A stretch of 18,636 nt of DNA from Fen-1038 sp042408355 (GCA_042408355.1 JBHORD010000158.1:1-18636), one strand, 5' to 3'. Shown: positions 1 to 6,779, counted from the stretch's first letter. Made by a program: numbers and translations. The notes: generated by a model not told the origin, from the sequence alone.

Positions 1-339
1 TTCATGTGGGGCGCGTGGGCCGATGCCGGCTTGAAAGATCCGTCCAAGTTCAATTACAACGACCGATTCACGTTCGCCCAAGCGGGTTCGCCCATTGCCA
101 GCAATCCCAATTATCCGATTAAGGCCATTTACGCTGTGGACAATACCTGTTGGGCCGCATATGGTTTCAAGCCAACCGGCTATGAGCCGCATATTTGTCC
201 GAGCAACGCGCCGCCGACCAAAGCGCCGAAGACGCCCGGCGCGCCGCCGCCGCCTGCCTGCCAATTAAGTGTTGCCGCATGCAGCGCCAAAGGCATGCTA
301 TTTAATCCCAATACTTGTACTTGCTATATAATTCCATAA
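1..339 (+). CDS. C-terminal fragment of a secreted/cell-surface protein
   Basis: The reading frame is open from the first base, so the gene starts upstream; the Met at base 4 is probably internal. About 112 residues are visible. The first ~65 form a compact aromatic-rich segment (WGAWADAG, FNYNDRFTFAQAGSP, AVDNTC, then a glycine/proline-rich stretch ending in HIC). A proline/alanine/lysine linker (APPTKAPKTPGAPPPP) follows, then a short tail with four cysteines (C87, C93, C106, C108 of the visible part). Paired cysteines and a Pro-rich linker suggest an extracytoplasmic protein. I do not recognise the family with certainty; similar tails occur, from memory, on large exported Chloroflexota proteins. 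It ends at TAA, 25 bases before a strong hairpin and tail to tail with hemW. Confidence 0.7.
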   Translation, partial: FMWGAWADAGLKDPSKFNYNDRFTFAQAGSPIASNPNYPIKAIYAVDNTCWAAYGFKPTGYEPHICPSNAPPTKAPKTPGAPPPPACQLSVAACSAKGMLFNPNTCTCYIIP

Positions 340-364
340 GACAGAACCTGCAACGCTCTTTTTC

Positions 365-392
365 AAAAGCGGAGTCAATTGGCTCCGCTTTT
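365..392. terminator. Bidirectional terminator hairpin
   Basis: Perfect 10-bp stem (AAAAGCGGAG at 365-374 with CTCCGCTTTT at 383-392) and an 8-nt loop. It lies between the stop codon of the upstream plus-strand gene and the hemW stop at 394-396. The A/T ends of the stem give a U-rich tract in both directions, so it probably terminates both convergent genes. Confidence 0.8.
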
Positions 393-393
393 G

Positions 394-1626
394 CTATTCG
401 ATAAATCTCATGAACACCTGATTGCCCAACAAGCGGCCCCGCCGCGTCAACCTTAATACGTTCGAGGCGTCGGAGGCGTCGGAAGTTTCTTTATGCCATT
501 CAAGCAGACCAAGCCGAATCAAATCTTGAATCTCTTTTGAATAAACATCCGCCAATTCGCGTCCAAACCGTTGACGGAAAGCGGAGGCGGCGATTCCCTC
601 GCGCGTCAATCTCAGCCCGGTCAGCATATACTCCGACATCTCGTCGCGTGCGGATTGACGATGTTGGTTTACAGCGGCAGGAGACAAGGGAAATTCGATA
701 TTCGATGACCGTCCATCGAATTTCGAATCTCGAATATCGTTCAAACGCTCGAGGTAGGTTTTGATTCTCAACGCATTTGAATAGCGATAACCGCTGGCAT
801 ATCCGTGCGCGCCGGCGCCAAAACCAAGATAGGGAAGTCCGCGCCAGTATTGCAGGTTGTGGACGCACGCCCGATTCGGTTTCGCCCAATTCGAAATTTC
901 GTATTGGCTATACCCTGCGGATTCAAAAGTTTTATCTGCCCACTCATACATATCCGCCGCAAGATCGGGATCGGGAATCGGCAGAAGTCCGCGCGCCGAC
1001 CAACGTCCGAAGGGCGTGCCGTGTTCGAGCGTCAGCGCGTAGGCGGAGATGTGTTCGGGCTGCAAATCCAAAATGCGTTGAACGGTCATCTGCCAGCTCG
1101 TCAGGGTTTGTTCCGGCAGTCCGTAAATCAAGTCGAGATTCAAATTGTCGAATCCGGCTTTGCGCGCGGACAAGACCGCCTCGATCACATCAAAGAAATC
1201 GTGAGCGCGCTCCAGCATGTGAAGCTCTTCAACATTCGCAGATTGAACCCCGAAGCTGATGCGATTGATTCCCAGCGAACGAAGCGATTTCAAATCGTCC
1301 AATGAAACGGTGCCGGGGTTCGCTTCGATTGTGATTTCAACATCTTCGGTTAATTCAAATTGAAAGCGAATCGCCGAAAGGATTTTTTCAAATTGCTTTG
1401 GCGAAAGCAAGGAGGGCGTCCCGCCGCCAAAGAAAATGGTATGAACTGCAAGGGCGGCTGACCTGCCGCCCCTGCTGGGCGCGGATTGTCCAACAAATTC
1501 AATTTCCCTGCACAATGCGTCGACATAAGCGGGAATTGAATCTTCCTGGCCTGCATAGGCGTTGAAATCGCAATACGCGCAGCGATGCGTGCAGAACGGG
1601 ATGTGAAGATAAAGGGAATATTTCAT
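394..1626 (-). CDS. hemW: HemW-like radical SAM protein (heme chaperone)
   Basis: A 410-aa protein with the radical SAM cluster motif C12-T-H-R-C16-A-Y-C19 in the context HIPFC..RCAYCDF, then FFGGGTPSLL (~65-74), IEANPGT, NRISFGVQS and the HemW/HemN C-terminal domain. HemW proteins resemble oxygen-independent coproporphyrinogen III oxidase (HemN) but bind heme and deliver it to hemoproteins; the length and the start directly before the HIPFC motif favour HemW. The ATG at 1626 has no Shine-Dalgarno sequence but lies just after a good promoter, suggesting a very short or leaderless mRNA. Two non-conserved stretches, residues 52-59 and ~302-309, are encoded by palindromic DNA (see repeats). It is divergent from speD. 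Annotation as HemN is possible, but the family's chaperone role is now preferred. Confidence 0.9.
   Translation of the reverse strand: MKYSLYLHIPFCTHRCAYCDFNAYAGQEDSIPAYVDALCREIEFVGQSAPSRGGRSAALAVHTIFFGGGTPSLLSPKQFEKILSAIRFQFELTEDVEITIEANPGTVSLDDLKSLRSLGINRISFGVQSANVEELHMLERAHDFFDVIEAVLSARKAGFDNLNLDLIYGLPEQTLTSWQMTVQRILDLQPEHISAYALTLEHGTPFGRWSARGLLPIPDPDLAADMYEWADKTFESAGYSQYEISNWAKPNRACVHNLQYWRGLPYLGFGAGAHGYASGYRYSNALRIKTYLERLNDIRDSKFDGRSSNIEFPLSPAAVNQHRQSARDEMSEYMLTGLRLTREGIAASAFRQRFGRELADVYSKEIQDLIRLGLLEWHKETSDASDASNVLRLTRRGRLLGNQVFMRFIE
700..721. repeat. TTCGA-type inverted repeat inside hemW
   Basis: ATTCGATG (700-707) and CATCGAAT (714-721) form a perfect 8-bp inverted repeat with a 6-nt loop, embedded in further TTCGAAT/TCGAATAT sequence up to ~740. 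It encodes hemW residues ~302-309 (within IRDSKFDGRSSNIEF), between the catalytic core and the C-terminal domain, where family members usually have a short variable linker. A similar TTCGA palindrome lies in the non-coding gap at 5513-5533. Confidence 0.55.
1452..1471. repeat. GGGCGGC inverted repeat inside hemW
   Basis: GGGCGGC (1452-1458) and GCCGCCC (1465-1471) are perfect 7-bp arms around TGACCT. They encode hemW residues 52-59 (RGGRSAAL), an Arg/Gly/Ala patch inserted before the conserved HTIFFGGGTP block. It looks like a short GC-rich REP-type palindrome accommodated in frame. Confidence 0.5.
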
Positions 1627-1640
1627 GAAAGAAAGAATGC

Positions 1641-1670
1641 AGTATACCGCATCCGCTTTTGTCGTGACAA
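1641..1670 (-). promoter_or_regulatory. Promoter of hemW
   Basis: On the minus strand TTGTCA (1665-1670), an 18-bp spacer and TATACT (1641-1646) match a housekeeping sigma promoter. The predicted start lies ~7 nt past the -10, about 7-8 nt before the ATG at 1626, leaving no room for a ribosome binding site; the short leader (CTTTCTTTC) has none. Confidence 0.6.
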
Positions 1671-1672
1671 AA
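1657..1672. promoter_or_regulatory. Palindromic operator candidate over the hemW -35
   Basis: TTTTGTC-GT-GACAAAA is a perfect 7-2-7 inverted repeat covering the hemW -35 hexamer and lying 18 bp upstream of the speD -35. The position suits a dimeric repressor site acting on hemW, possibly on both divergent promoters. I do not recognise the regulator. Confidence 0.4.
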
Positions 1673-1689
1673 ATGGTGACAGCCAGAGA

Positions 1690-1717
1690 TTGACATTCAC
1701 GCAGAACATAGTATAAA
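1690..1717 (+). promoter_or_regulatory. Promoter of speD-speE
   Basis: TTGACA (1690-1695), 16-bp spacer, TATAAA (1712-1717): a near-consensus housekeeping promoter. The predicted start near 1724 gives a 5' leader of about 120 nt before speD. Confidence 0.7.
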
Positions 1718-1758
1718 TGCGCCCAAGAGAGTCTATTCGAGGACGGTTTCGCCCGTTA

Positions 1759-1778
1759 TGCAAGGCTAACATCTTGCA
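1759..1778 (+). promoter_or_regulatory. Hairpin in the speD leader
   Basis: TGCAAG (1759-1764) pairs perfectly with CTTGCA (1773-1778) across an 8-nt loop, ~70 nt upstream of the speD start. No U-tract follows, so it is not a classical attenuator; a role in mRNA stability or translation is only a possibility. Confidence 0.3.
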
Positions 1779-1845
1779 GATCAAGCGAAATTCAAATTCC
1801 GTGTCTTCGGATGGGTTCTTTATATTTTTAACTGTGGAGGTGTGA

Positions 1846-2235
1846 GTGAACGCGACTTTGAAACTTGGAGAGCATTACATCTGCGATCTCTCCAACTGCA
1901 ACCGGCAATTGTTGATGGACGGCGAAAGGGTCCATTCGATGTTTTCGCAGGCTGTGCGCGAAAGCGGCCTGACGGTTGTGGACGAGGGCTTTTACAAGTT
2001 CAGCCCGCACGGCTTTACTTGCTTTTTGCTTCTCGCAGAGTCGCATGCGAGCCTGCATGCCTGGCCTGAATATGGCTATTGCGCCATTGACCTGTTTACC
2101 TGCGCGATCGGCAAGGACCTTTTCCCGTTGATTCAACATATCAAGTCCATGCTCGGCGCGGATAATTTCTCCGTCCGCAAGTTGGATCGCGACGCGGACG
2201 TTGAGCCTGCCCTATTGACAGCCGTCGCGGCGTAA
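1846..2235 (+). CDS. speD: S-adenosylmethionine decarboxylase proenzyme
   Basis: A 129-aa class 1b AdoMet decarboxylase, which makes decarboxylated AdoMet, the aminopropyl donor for spermidine synthesis. The self-processing site is AES66HASLHAWPE: cleavage before Ser66 generates the pyruvoyl cofactor. His71 (LHAWPE) and Cys86 (IDLFTC86) occupy the processing and proton-donor positions of the family. Length is typical of the bacterial short form. The start is GTG at 1846, preceded 5 nt upstream by GTGGAGG (1834-1840). It is followed 5 nt later by speE, so the two form an operon driven from the promoter at 1690. Confidence 0.93.
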   Translation: MNATLKLGEHYICDLSNCNRQLLMDGERVHSMFSQAVRESGLTVVDEGFYKFSPHGFTCFLLLAESHASLHAWPEYGYCAIDLFTCAIGKDLFPLIQHIKSMLGADNFSVRKLDRDADVEPALLTAVAA

Positions 2236-2240
2236 GCCCC

Positions 2241-3071
2241 ATGGATAATTGGTTCACAGAAGAGCTTCACCCCTACTATCGCAAAAGCCTGCGCGTCAAA
2301 AAAGTTCTGGCTGACGAACAAACGCAATACCAGCACATCCAGATTGTCGAGACCGAATTTTTCGGCAACGCGCTGATCCTCGACGGCATCATTCAACTAA
2401 CCGAGCGCGATAACTGCGGCTATCACGAGATGATCGTCCATGTGCCGATGCTGGCGGTGGGCCAACCGAAGCGCGTGTTGATCGTCGGCGGCGGCGACGG
2501 CGGCTCATTGCAACAGGTGCTCCGCTATCCGTCGGTGGAAGAAGCGGTGGTCTGCGAATTGGATCGACGCGTCGTGGATTTATCGCGGCAATATTTTTCC
2601 GATTCCTTCGGGGACCCGTGGGCGGATCGGCGCGCCAAATTGATCGTGCGCGATGCCTTTGGCTTTCTCGAAGAAAACGCCGCGCAGTTCGATGTGATCA
2701 TCTCCGACACGACCGATCCCATCGGCATGGCTGAAAGATTATTCTCGGACGAATTCTACAAGCGGATGGTGTACGCCCTCACGCCCGGGGGCGCGGCCTC
2801 CACGCAATGTGAACAGCCTTTCTTTGATACCGCGCTGATAAAACAAATCTATCAATCGGCCAAAACGCTGACGAAGAATCCCGCGTACTATTACGCTCAC
2901 ATTCCAACCTACCCCGGCGGCGGGATTGGTTTTATGTATGTCTCTGATACTCCGTGGGAAAACGGATTGAAGAGGACTTATCCTCCCGGCCAAAACAATT
3001 ACCTCAATCCCCAGATTCACAAAGCGGCGTTTGCTTTGCCCGAATTTTTCAGGAAGGAATTATACGGTTGA
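2241..3071 (+). CDS. speE: Spermidine synthase (polyamine aminopropyltransferase)
   Basis: A 276-aa protein transferring an aminopropyl group from decarboxylated AdoMet to putrescine in the cytosol. It has the N-terminal beta domain (WFTEELHP, ~4-11), an ERDNCGYHEM block (55-64), the Rossmann AdoMet motif GGGDGG (83-88), acidic Glu106 (VCELDRR) and the catalytic-loop Asp156 in DTTDP (156-160), plus Tyr/Pro-rich C-terminal strands. Two signatures depart from the usual form: DNCGYHEM replaces the commoner DE-F-YHEM, and DTTDPIGMAE replaces DS(S/T)DP(V/I)GPAE, so substrate preference could differ. It has only a poor Shine-Dalgarno sequence and starts 5 nt after speD, implying translational coupling. 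A 16-bp-arm palindrome begins 3 nt after the stop. Confidence 0.92.
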   Translation: MDNWFTEELHPYYRKSLRVKKVLADEQTQYQHIQIVETEFFGNALILDGIIQLTERDNCGYHEMIVHVPMLAVGQPKRVLIVGGGDGGSLQQVLRYPSVEEAVVCELDRRVVDLSRQYFSDSFGDPWADRRAKLIVRDAFGFLEENAAQFDVIISDTTDPIGMAERLFSDEFYKRMVYALTPGGAASTQCEQPFFDTALIKQIYQSAKTLTKNPAYYYAHIPTYPGGGIGFMYVSDTPWENGLKRTYPPGQNNYLNPQIHKAAFALPEFFRKELYG

Positions 3072-3073
3072 GA

Positions 3074-3106
3074 AGGCAGGGACACAGCAATGCTGTGTCC
3101 CTGCCT
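3074..3106. repeat. REP-like perfect palindrome after speE
   Basis: AGGCAGGGACACAGCA (3074-3089), one central base, then its exact reverse complement (3091-3106). This 16-bp-arm palindrome begins 3 nt after the speE stop. No T-run follows, so it looks like a dispersed REP-type palindrome that may protect or terminate the mRNA. Confidence 0.75.
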
Positions 3107-3157
3107 CGCAGACATTGATCGAAGAACAGGCAGACCGCCCCTGAAAGGCGCAAATTG

Positions 3158-3250
3158 AAAATTGATGTTACGCAGTTTGCCTTGTAGCGCGGCATTCATG
3201 CCGACTGAAAGTGCGAGATAAATCCCGCGCTACCGCGTAAGGTGAGTTAA
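3158..3250 (+). repeat. TTAA-bounded palindromic element, copy 1
   Basis: About 93 bp, nearly identical to the copy at 14625-14716 over GATGTTACGCAG...GGTGAGTTAA. It contains GTAGCGCGG paired with CCGCGCTAC, an inner CGGCAT-TC-ATGCCG hairpin and an imperfect GCGAGAT-AA-ATCCCGC hairpin. The right end, AGTTAA (3245-3250), supplies the stop codon of the minus-strand E2 gene (3247-3249). The left end reads AAAA where copy 2 has TTAA, so it has drifted. It carries no coding capacity, consistent with a MITE-like non-autonomous element, and fills the gap between convergent speE and the E2 gene. Confidence 0.8.
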
Positions 3251-4512
3251 ACCAACAATCTCAACGGCTCTTCCAGATATTTGGCCAGCGCCTGCATGAA
3301 CTGCGCCGCCTCCGCCCCGTCGCTGACGCGATGATCCACGGAGATGGTGGCTTTCATTCTCCAGCCAACTTTCAATTCACCGTTTTCCACAACCGGCGCT
3401 TCTTTTGCAGAACCGACCGCTAAAATCGCGGCTTCGGGCGGGTTGATGATGGCGATGAAATTCTCCACATCGTACATACCGAGATTGGAAACGGAAAAGG
3501 TCGAGCCTTCGATATCTTCCGGTTTGACTTTGCCGTCCCGCGCGCGCGCCGCCATCGCCTTGACCTCGGCAGAAATCTGCCGCAGAGATTTTTGATCCGT
3601 ATTTTTGCTGACCACTGTCATCAAGCCGCCGGGCACCGCCACTGCGACGCCGATGTTGACCGCGCCGCGCCGCAAAACTTTATCGCCCTGCAAAGCCGAA
3701 TTCAAATTGGGGAACTCGCGCAATGTCAGCGCAACCGCTTTGACGATAAAGTCGTTGACCGAAATCTTTTGATCGTCCGGCAAATATTCGTTGACCTGCT
3801 TTCGCAGTGCGGTGAGCGCGTCCATTTTGTATTCGTGCGAAACATAAAAATGCGGAACGCTTGTCTTTGATTCCGCCATGCGGCGCGCAATGGCCTGGCG
3901 CAATTTTGTTGGGGCAATGACCTCGTCTTCGCGCGAAACAATGACCACGGGCGACGCCCCCCCCACAGCAGTCTGTGATTGGCGGTCGGCGGCCAGCAGT
4001 CCACTCGATAACGCCTGCTCAATATCTCTCCGCACAATTCGCCCCCCAGGGCCGGTGCCTTGAATGCGCGATAAATCAACTTGCGCGTCGCGCGCCATCT
4101 TCTTCGCCAGCGGCGAAGCTTTAACGGGACCCGCTTCAGGGGTCAGAGAAGAAGGGATAGAGGAAGCCGCTGGAGGCGGAGTCGGAAGCGCAGATTCTTT
4201 GACCGCAGATGACGATCCACCGACCACCGTCTGTGGTTTGCGGTCAGCTGTTGCCGGCAGTTCGATTTTCTCATCCGCCCCGCCGACAATCGCAATCGGT
4301 GTGCCGATGGGGACGACCGCGCCCTGGTCCACTAAAAGTTTTCGGACGATACCCGAAGCGGAAGACTCAACTTCAACCGTCGCTTTGTCGGTTTCGATTT
4401 CAGCCAGCACATCGCCTTTGTTGACATTCTCGCCCTCGTTCTTCACCCAGCGAACGAGCGTGCCTTCCTGCATGTCAAAACCCAATTTGGGCATCGTGAT
4501 GGTTTCGGCCAT
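3247..4512 (-). CDS. Dihydrolipoamide acyltransferase (E2) of a 2-oxoacid dehydrogenase complex
   Basis: A 421-aa E2 core subunit that accepts the acyl group on its lipoyl arm and passes it to CoA. Domains: one lipoyl domain (1-80) with the lipoylated Lys43 in ETDK43A; linker; peripheral-subunit-binding domain (~131-168, ASPLAKKMA...GPGGRIVRRDI); linker; catalytic domain (~195-421) ending with the acetyltransferase motif DH394RVSDG. Both linkers carry a related segment, TADRKPQTVVGGSSSAV (88-104) and AADRQSQTAVGGASPVV (175-191). The ATG overlaps the E1beta stop by one base (TAATG), so translation is coupled. Acetyl- versus branched-chain-acyl specificity cannot be decided from sequence; a pyruvate-type complex is likeliest. 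The stop codon lies within a palindromic element. Confidence 0.92.
   Translation of the reverse strand: MAETITMPKLGFDMQEGTLVRWVKNEGENVNKGDVLAEIETDKATVEVESSASGIVRKLLVDQGAVVPIGTPIAIVGGADEKIELPATADRKPQTVVGGSSSAVKESALPTPPPAASSIPSSLTPEAGPVKASPLAKKMARDAQVDLSRIQGTGPGGRIVRRDIEQALSSGLLAADRQSQTAVGGASPVVIVSREDEVIAPTKLRQAIARRMAESKTSVPHFYVSHEYKMDALTALRKQVNEYLPDDQKISVNDFIVKAVALTLREFPNLNSALQGDKVLRRGAVNIGVAVAVPGGLMTVVSKNTDQKSLRQISAEVKAMAARARDGKVKPEDIEGSTFSVSNLGMYDVENFIAIINPPEAAILAVGSAKEAPVVENGELKVGWRMKATISVDHRVSDGAEAAQFMQALAKYLEEPLRLLV
3953..3992. repeat. In-frame repeat in second E2 linker
   Basis: This 40-bp stretch matches 4211-4250 at about 31 of 40 positions, including an exact GTCTGTG and GCGGTC core. 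It encodes residues ~175-187 of E2 in the linker between the subunit-binding and catalytic domains. Confidence 0.6.
4211..4250. repeat. In-frame repeat in first E2 linker
   Basis: Partner of 3953-3992. It is partly palindromic (ACCAC-CGTCT-GTGGT at 4225-4239) and encodes residues ~88-100 of E2, between the lipoyl and subunit-binding domains. Either linker duplication or insertion of the same short repeat twice would explain it. Confidence 0.6.
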
Positions 4513-5483
4513 TACAGCACCTCCTTCACCGCCGCAATGACGTCTTCGGCTTGCGGAAGCGCGGCCTGCTCGAGCGTACGGTTATACGGAAGCGGAACTT
4601 CGTCCTGCGCCACGCGCTTGATCGGCGCGTCTACATAATCGAAACATTCTTCGTAAATGCGGCTGGCGACTTCACTGCCAATGCCGAACGATTTCCATCC
4701 TTCTTCGACGACCACGGCGCGGTTTGTCTTCTTGAACGATTCAAAAACCGGTTCTAAATCCAGCGGACGAAGTGTACGGAGATCAACGATTTCGGCCTCG
4801 ATGCCCTCTTGGGCAAGCGCCTCCGCGGCTTTCATCGAAATCTCAAAACCTTTTGAGTACGTAACAATGGTGACATCTTTGCCGGGCCGTTGAACTTTGG
4901 ATTTTCCAATCGGGATGAGATTCTCGCCCTCGGGAACATCGCCGCGCACCTGATACATCGTGGCGTGCTCGATGAAGAGAATCGGGTCGTCCGACCGAAT
5001 GGCGGATTTGAGCAAACCCTTGGCGTCTTCCGGCGTGGACGGCGCAACCACTTTCAAACCGGGGAAGTGTGCGAAGACCACATCGGGAGTCTGCGAGTGC
5101 GTCGCGCCAAGCTGGCGTCCGCCGCCGCCGACGGTTCGAATCACCAACGGCAGTTTGAATTGTCCCGCGAACATGTAATGCAATTTTGCGGCTTCATTGA
5201 CGATGTGATCCATCGCCACAAAAGCAAAGTTGATCGTCATCAACTCCGCCACCGGGCGCTGACCCACCAGCGCCGCGCCGATCGCCGCGCCGACGATTCC
5301 CGCTTCAGCGATGGGCGTATCGCGCACGCGTTCGCCGCCGAAATGGTCGTAAAAACCTTTGGTCACCGCGTACGAACCGCCCCACACGCCGACTTCCTCG
5401 CCCATAATAAACACGGCGGGATCGCGCTCCATTTCTTCCCAGAGTGCCTGCGAGATGGCCTCGCGCATTGTTATTCTAGACAT
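4512..5483 (-). CDS. 2-oxoacid (pyruvate) dehydrogenase E1 component, beta subunit
   Basis: A 323-aa E1beta, the partner of E1alpha in thiamine-diphosphate-dependent decarboxylation and reductive acylation of the E2 lipoyl group. Visible family features: FIMGEEV (26-31), the cofactor-activating Glu60 in PIAE60AGIVGAAIGAAL, the GGGGRQLGATH129SQ loop with the conserved His, and a C-terminal transketolase domain (EIVDLRTLRPLD, then VVVEEGW). The start at 5483 has GAGGAA four nt upstream. It is the second gene of the operon: E1alpha ends 58 nt upstream with a palindrome between them, and E2 begins in the stop codon. An E3 (lipoamide dehydrogenase) gene is absent from the window and must lie elsewhere. 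Confidence 0.93.
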   Translation of the reverse strand: MSRITMREAISQALWEEMERDPAVFIMGEEVGVWGGSYAVTKGFYDHFGGERVRDTPIAEAGIVGAAIGAALVGQRPVAELMTINFAFVAMDHIVNEAAKLHYMFAGQFKLPLVIRTVGGGGRQLGATHSQTPDVVFAHFPGLKVVAPSTPEDAKGLLKSAIRSDDPILFIEHATMYQVRGDVPEGENLIPIGKSKVQRPGKDVTIVTYSKGFEISMKAAEALAQEGIEAEIVDLRTLRPLDLEPVFESFKKTNRAVVVEEGWKSFGIGSEVASRIYEECFDYVDAPIKRVAQDEVPLPYNRTLEQAALPQAEDVIAAVKEVL

Positions 5484-5512
5484 AAGTTCCTCGTTATTGA
5501 GAGACGATATTG

Positions 5513-5533
5513 GTTATTCGATAATCGAATAAC
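5513..5533. repeat. Perfect palindrome between E1alpha and E1beta genes
   Basis: GTTATTCGAT (5513-5522), one base, ATCGAATAAC (5524-5533). This 10-bp perfect hairpin would form in the mRNA between the two cistrons. It belongs to the same TTCGA-type sequence as the palindrome inside hemW. It may adjust the E1alpha:E1beta ratio or be an inert repeat. Confidence 0.65.
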
Positions 5534-5541
5534 GCTTCTCA

Positions 5542-6498
5542 TCACTCCGCGTATACATCTTTATACAAATCTTCCATCGTAGGTTCGGGAGAAGCTTCGG
5601 CAAATTCGACCGCCTTTTGCACTTCACCCATCACTTGTTCATCAATTTCATCCAGCGCCTTGACGCTGGCAATTTTATTCTCGGTCAAATACTTACGATA
5701 AATGCCAATCGGATCATGCTCCTCCCACTGCTTGACTTCCTCCTGCTTGCGGTAACGTTCGGGATCGCCCATGGAATGCCCGCGAAAACGATAGGTTTGG
5801 ATTTCCAGCAGGAATGGTCCCTTCCCCGAACGAACTGTCTCGATGGCTTTTTGCGCGGCTTCATAGACTTTCATCACATCCATGCCCTCGATGCATTCAC
5901 TCGGCATATCGTAGCCGCGCGCCTTCATCGCAATTGAAGAGACCGCCGAGGCGCGCTCCACAGCCGTGCCCATGCCATAAAGATTATTCTCGCACACCCA
6001 AAGCACAGGCAAATCCCAGACCTTGCTCATGTTCAATGCTTCGTGAAAAAAGCCGATGTTTGTCGCGCCGTCGCCGAACATGCAAATTGTGACATTGTTT
6101 CGATTGCCATATTTATCGCCCAGCGCCATGCCCGTTGCAATTGGCAAATGCGCGCCGACGATGGCGTGTCCGCCCCAGAAATTCTTTTTGGGATCAGCCA
6201 TATGCATCGAGCCGCCTTTTCCGTGCGACACACCGGTGGCTTTCCCCATCAATTCCGCCACGACTTCGTTGGCAGAGATGCCGCAATTGATTGCAACACC
6301 ATGATCGCGGTAGGCGGTGATGACACGATCATTCGGCTGGCGCGCCGCAATCAATCCGGTCGAGACGGCTTCTTGTCCGATATACAGGTGCATGAATCCG
6401 CCAATCTTGCCTTGCTGATACAGTTCAGCGCCGCGTTCTTCAACGCGGCGAATTAGAACCATCTGATGATAGAGTTCTAGATGTTCTTTCTTGTTCAT
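5542..6498 (-). CDS. 2-oxoacid (pyruvate) dehydrogenase E1 component, alpha subunit
   Basis: A 318-aa E1alpha. The thiamine-diphosphate motif starts GDG (142-144, in FGDGATNIGFFHEAL) and ends CENN (169-172). The RDHG (64-67), GKGGSMHM (94-100), WGGHAIVGA and YRFRGHSMGDPERYR elements are typical of heterotetrameric E1. I choose the ATG at 6498 because GGGAGA lies 6 nt upstream and the protein then starts like its relatives (MNKKEHLELYHQM). An in-frame ATG at 6573 would add 25 unconserved residues and falls at the predicted transcription start. It is the first gene of the E1alpha-E1beta-E2 operon. Acetoin dehydrogenase E1 is a close alternative; pyruvate seems likelier but is not proven. Confidence 0.92.
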   Translation of the reverse strand: MNKKEHLELYHQMVLIRRVEERGAELYQQGKIGGFMHLYIGQEAVSTGLIAARQPNDRVITAYRDHGVAINCGISANEVVAELMGKATGVSHGKGGSMHMADPKKNFWGGHAIVGAHLPIATGMALGDKYGNRNNVTICMFGDGATNIGFFHEALNMSKVWDLPVLWVCENNLYGMGTAVERASAVSSIAMKARGYDMPSECIEGMDVMKVYEAAQKAIETVRSGKGPFLLEIQTYRFRGHSMGDPERYRKQEEVKQWEEHDPIGIYRKYLTENKIASVKALDEIDEQVMGEVQKAVEFAEASPEPTMEDLYKDVYAE

Positions 6499-6576
6499 TG
6501 GGTCTCCCGTGAGTTGTTGAAACAACACAACACCGGAGGGTATCCCGCGTTGTGCTGAATTCATTCCAAACATGTC

Positions 6577-6599
6577 ATTATATCAGACTTTTTTAGTCT
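6577..6599 (-). promoter_or_regulatory. Promoter region of the E1alpha-E1beta-E2 operon
   Basis: On the minus strand a perfect TATAAT -10 lies at 6577-6582, with only a weak -35. Immediately upstream, AGACT-AAAAA-AGTCT (6585-6599) is a perfect 5-bp inverted repeat in the spacer region, where an activator or repressor could bind. Predicted start ~6570 gives a leader of ~72 nt containing GTTGTT-GA-AACAAC and an ACAAC/GTTGT pairing. Confidence 0.5.
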
Positions 6600-6779
6600 A
6601 ATTTTAAAAGCCCGGGCGTCATATGCATCCAACCGCACGGCTGGTTGCAGACGAACATTCGGGCAAGGTAAAACGTCCCGTCAAATTCCAACCAATCAGT
6701 CTGAGACGCGCCGCCTTCTGTTATACTGGACGTCAGCGCTTTCAAAAGATTCCAAACCCACTTTAGAGGAGATGCTGAC

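Noticed and set aside
4064..4540. 158-aa plus-strand open frame opposite the E2 gene
   Set aside because: It is the antisense shadow of the E2 linker region with no ribosome binding site.
6512..6556. CIRCE-type operator in the E1alpha leader
   Set aside because: Inverted repeats are present (GTTGTT/AACAAC), but they do not match the TTAGCACTC-N9-GAGTGCTAA pattern.
6499..6573. 25-residue N-terminal extension of E1alpha
   Set aside because: Its ATG coincides with the predicted transcription start and has no ribosome binding site; the ATG at 6498 has GGGAGA.
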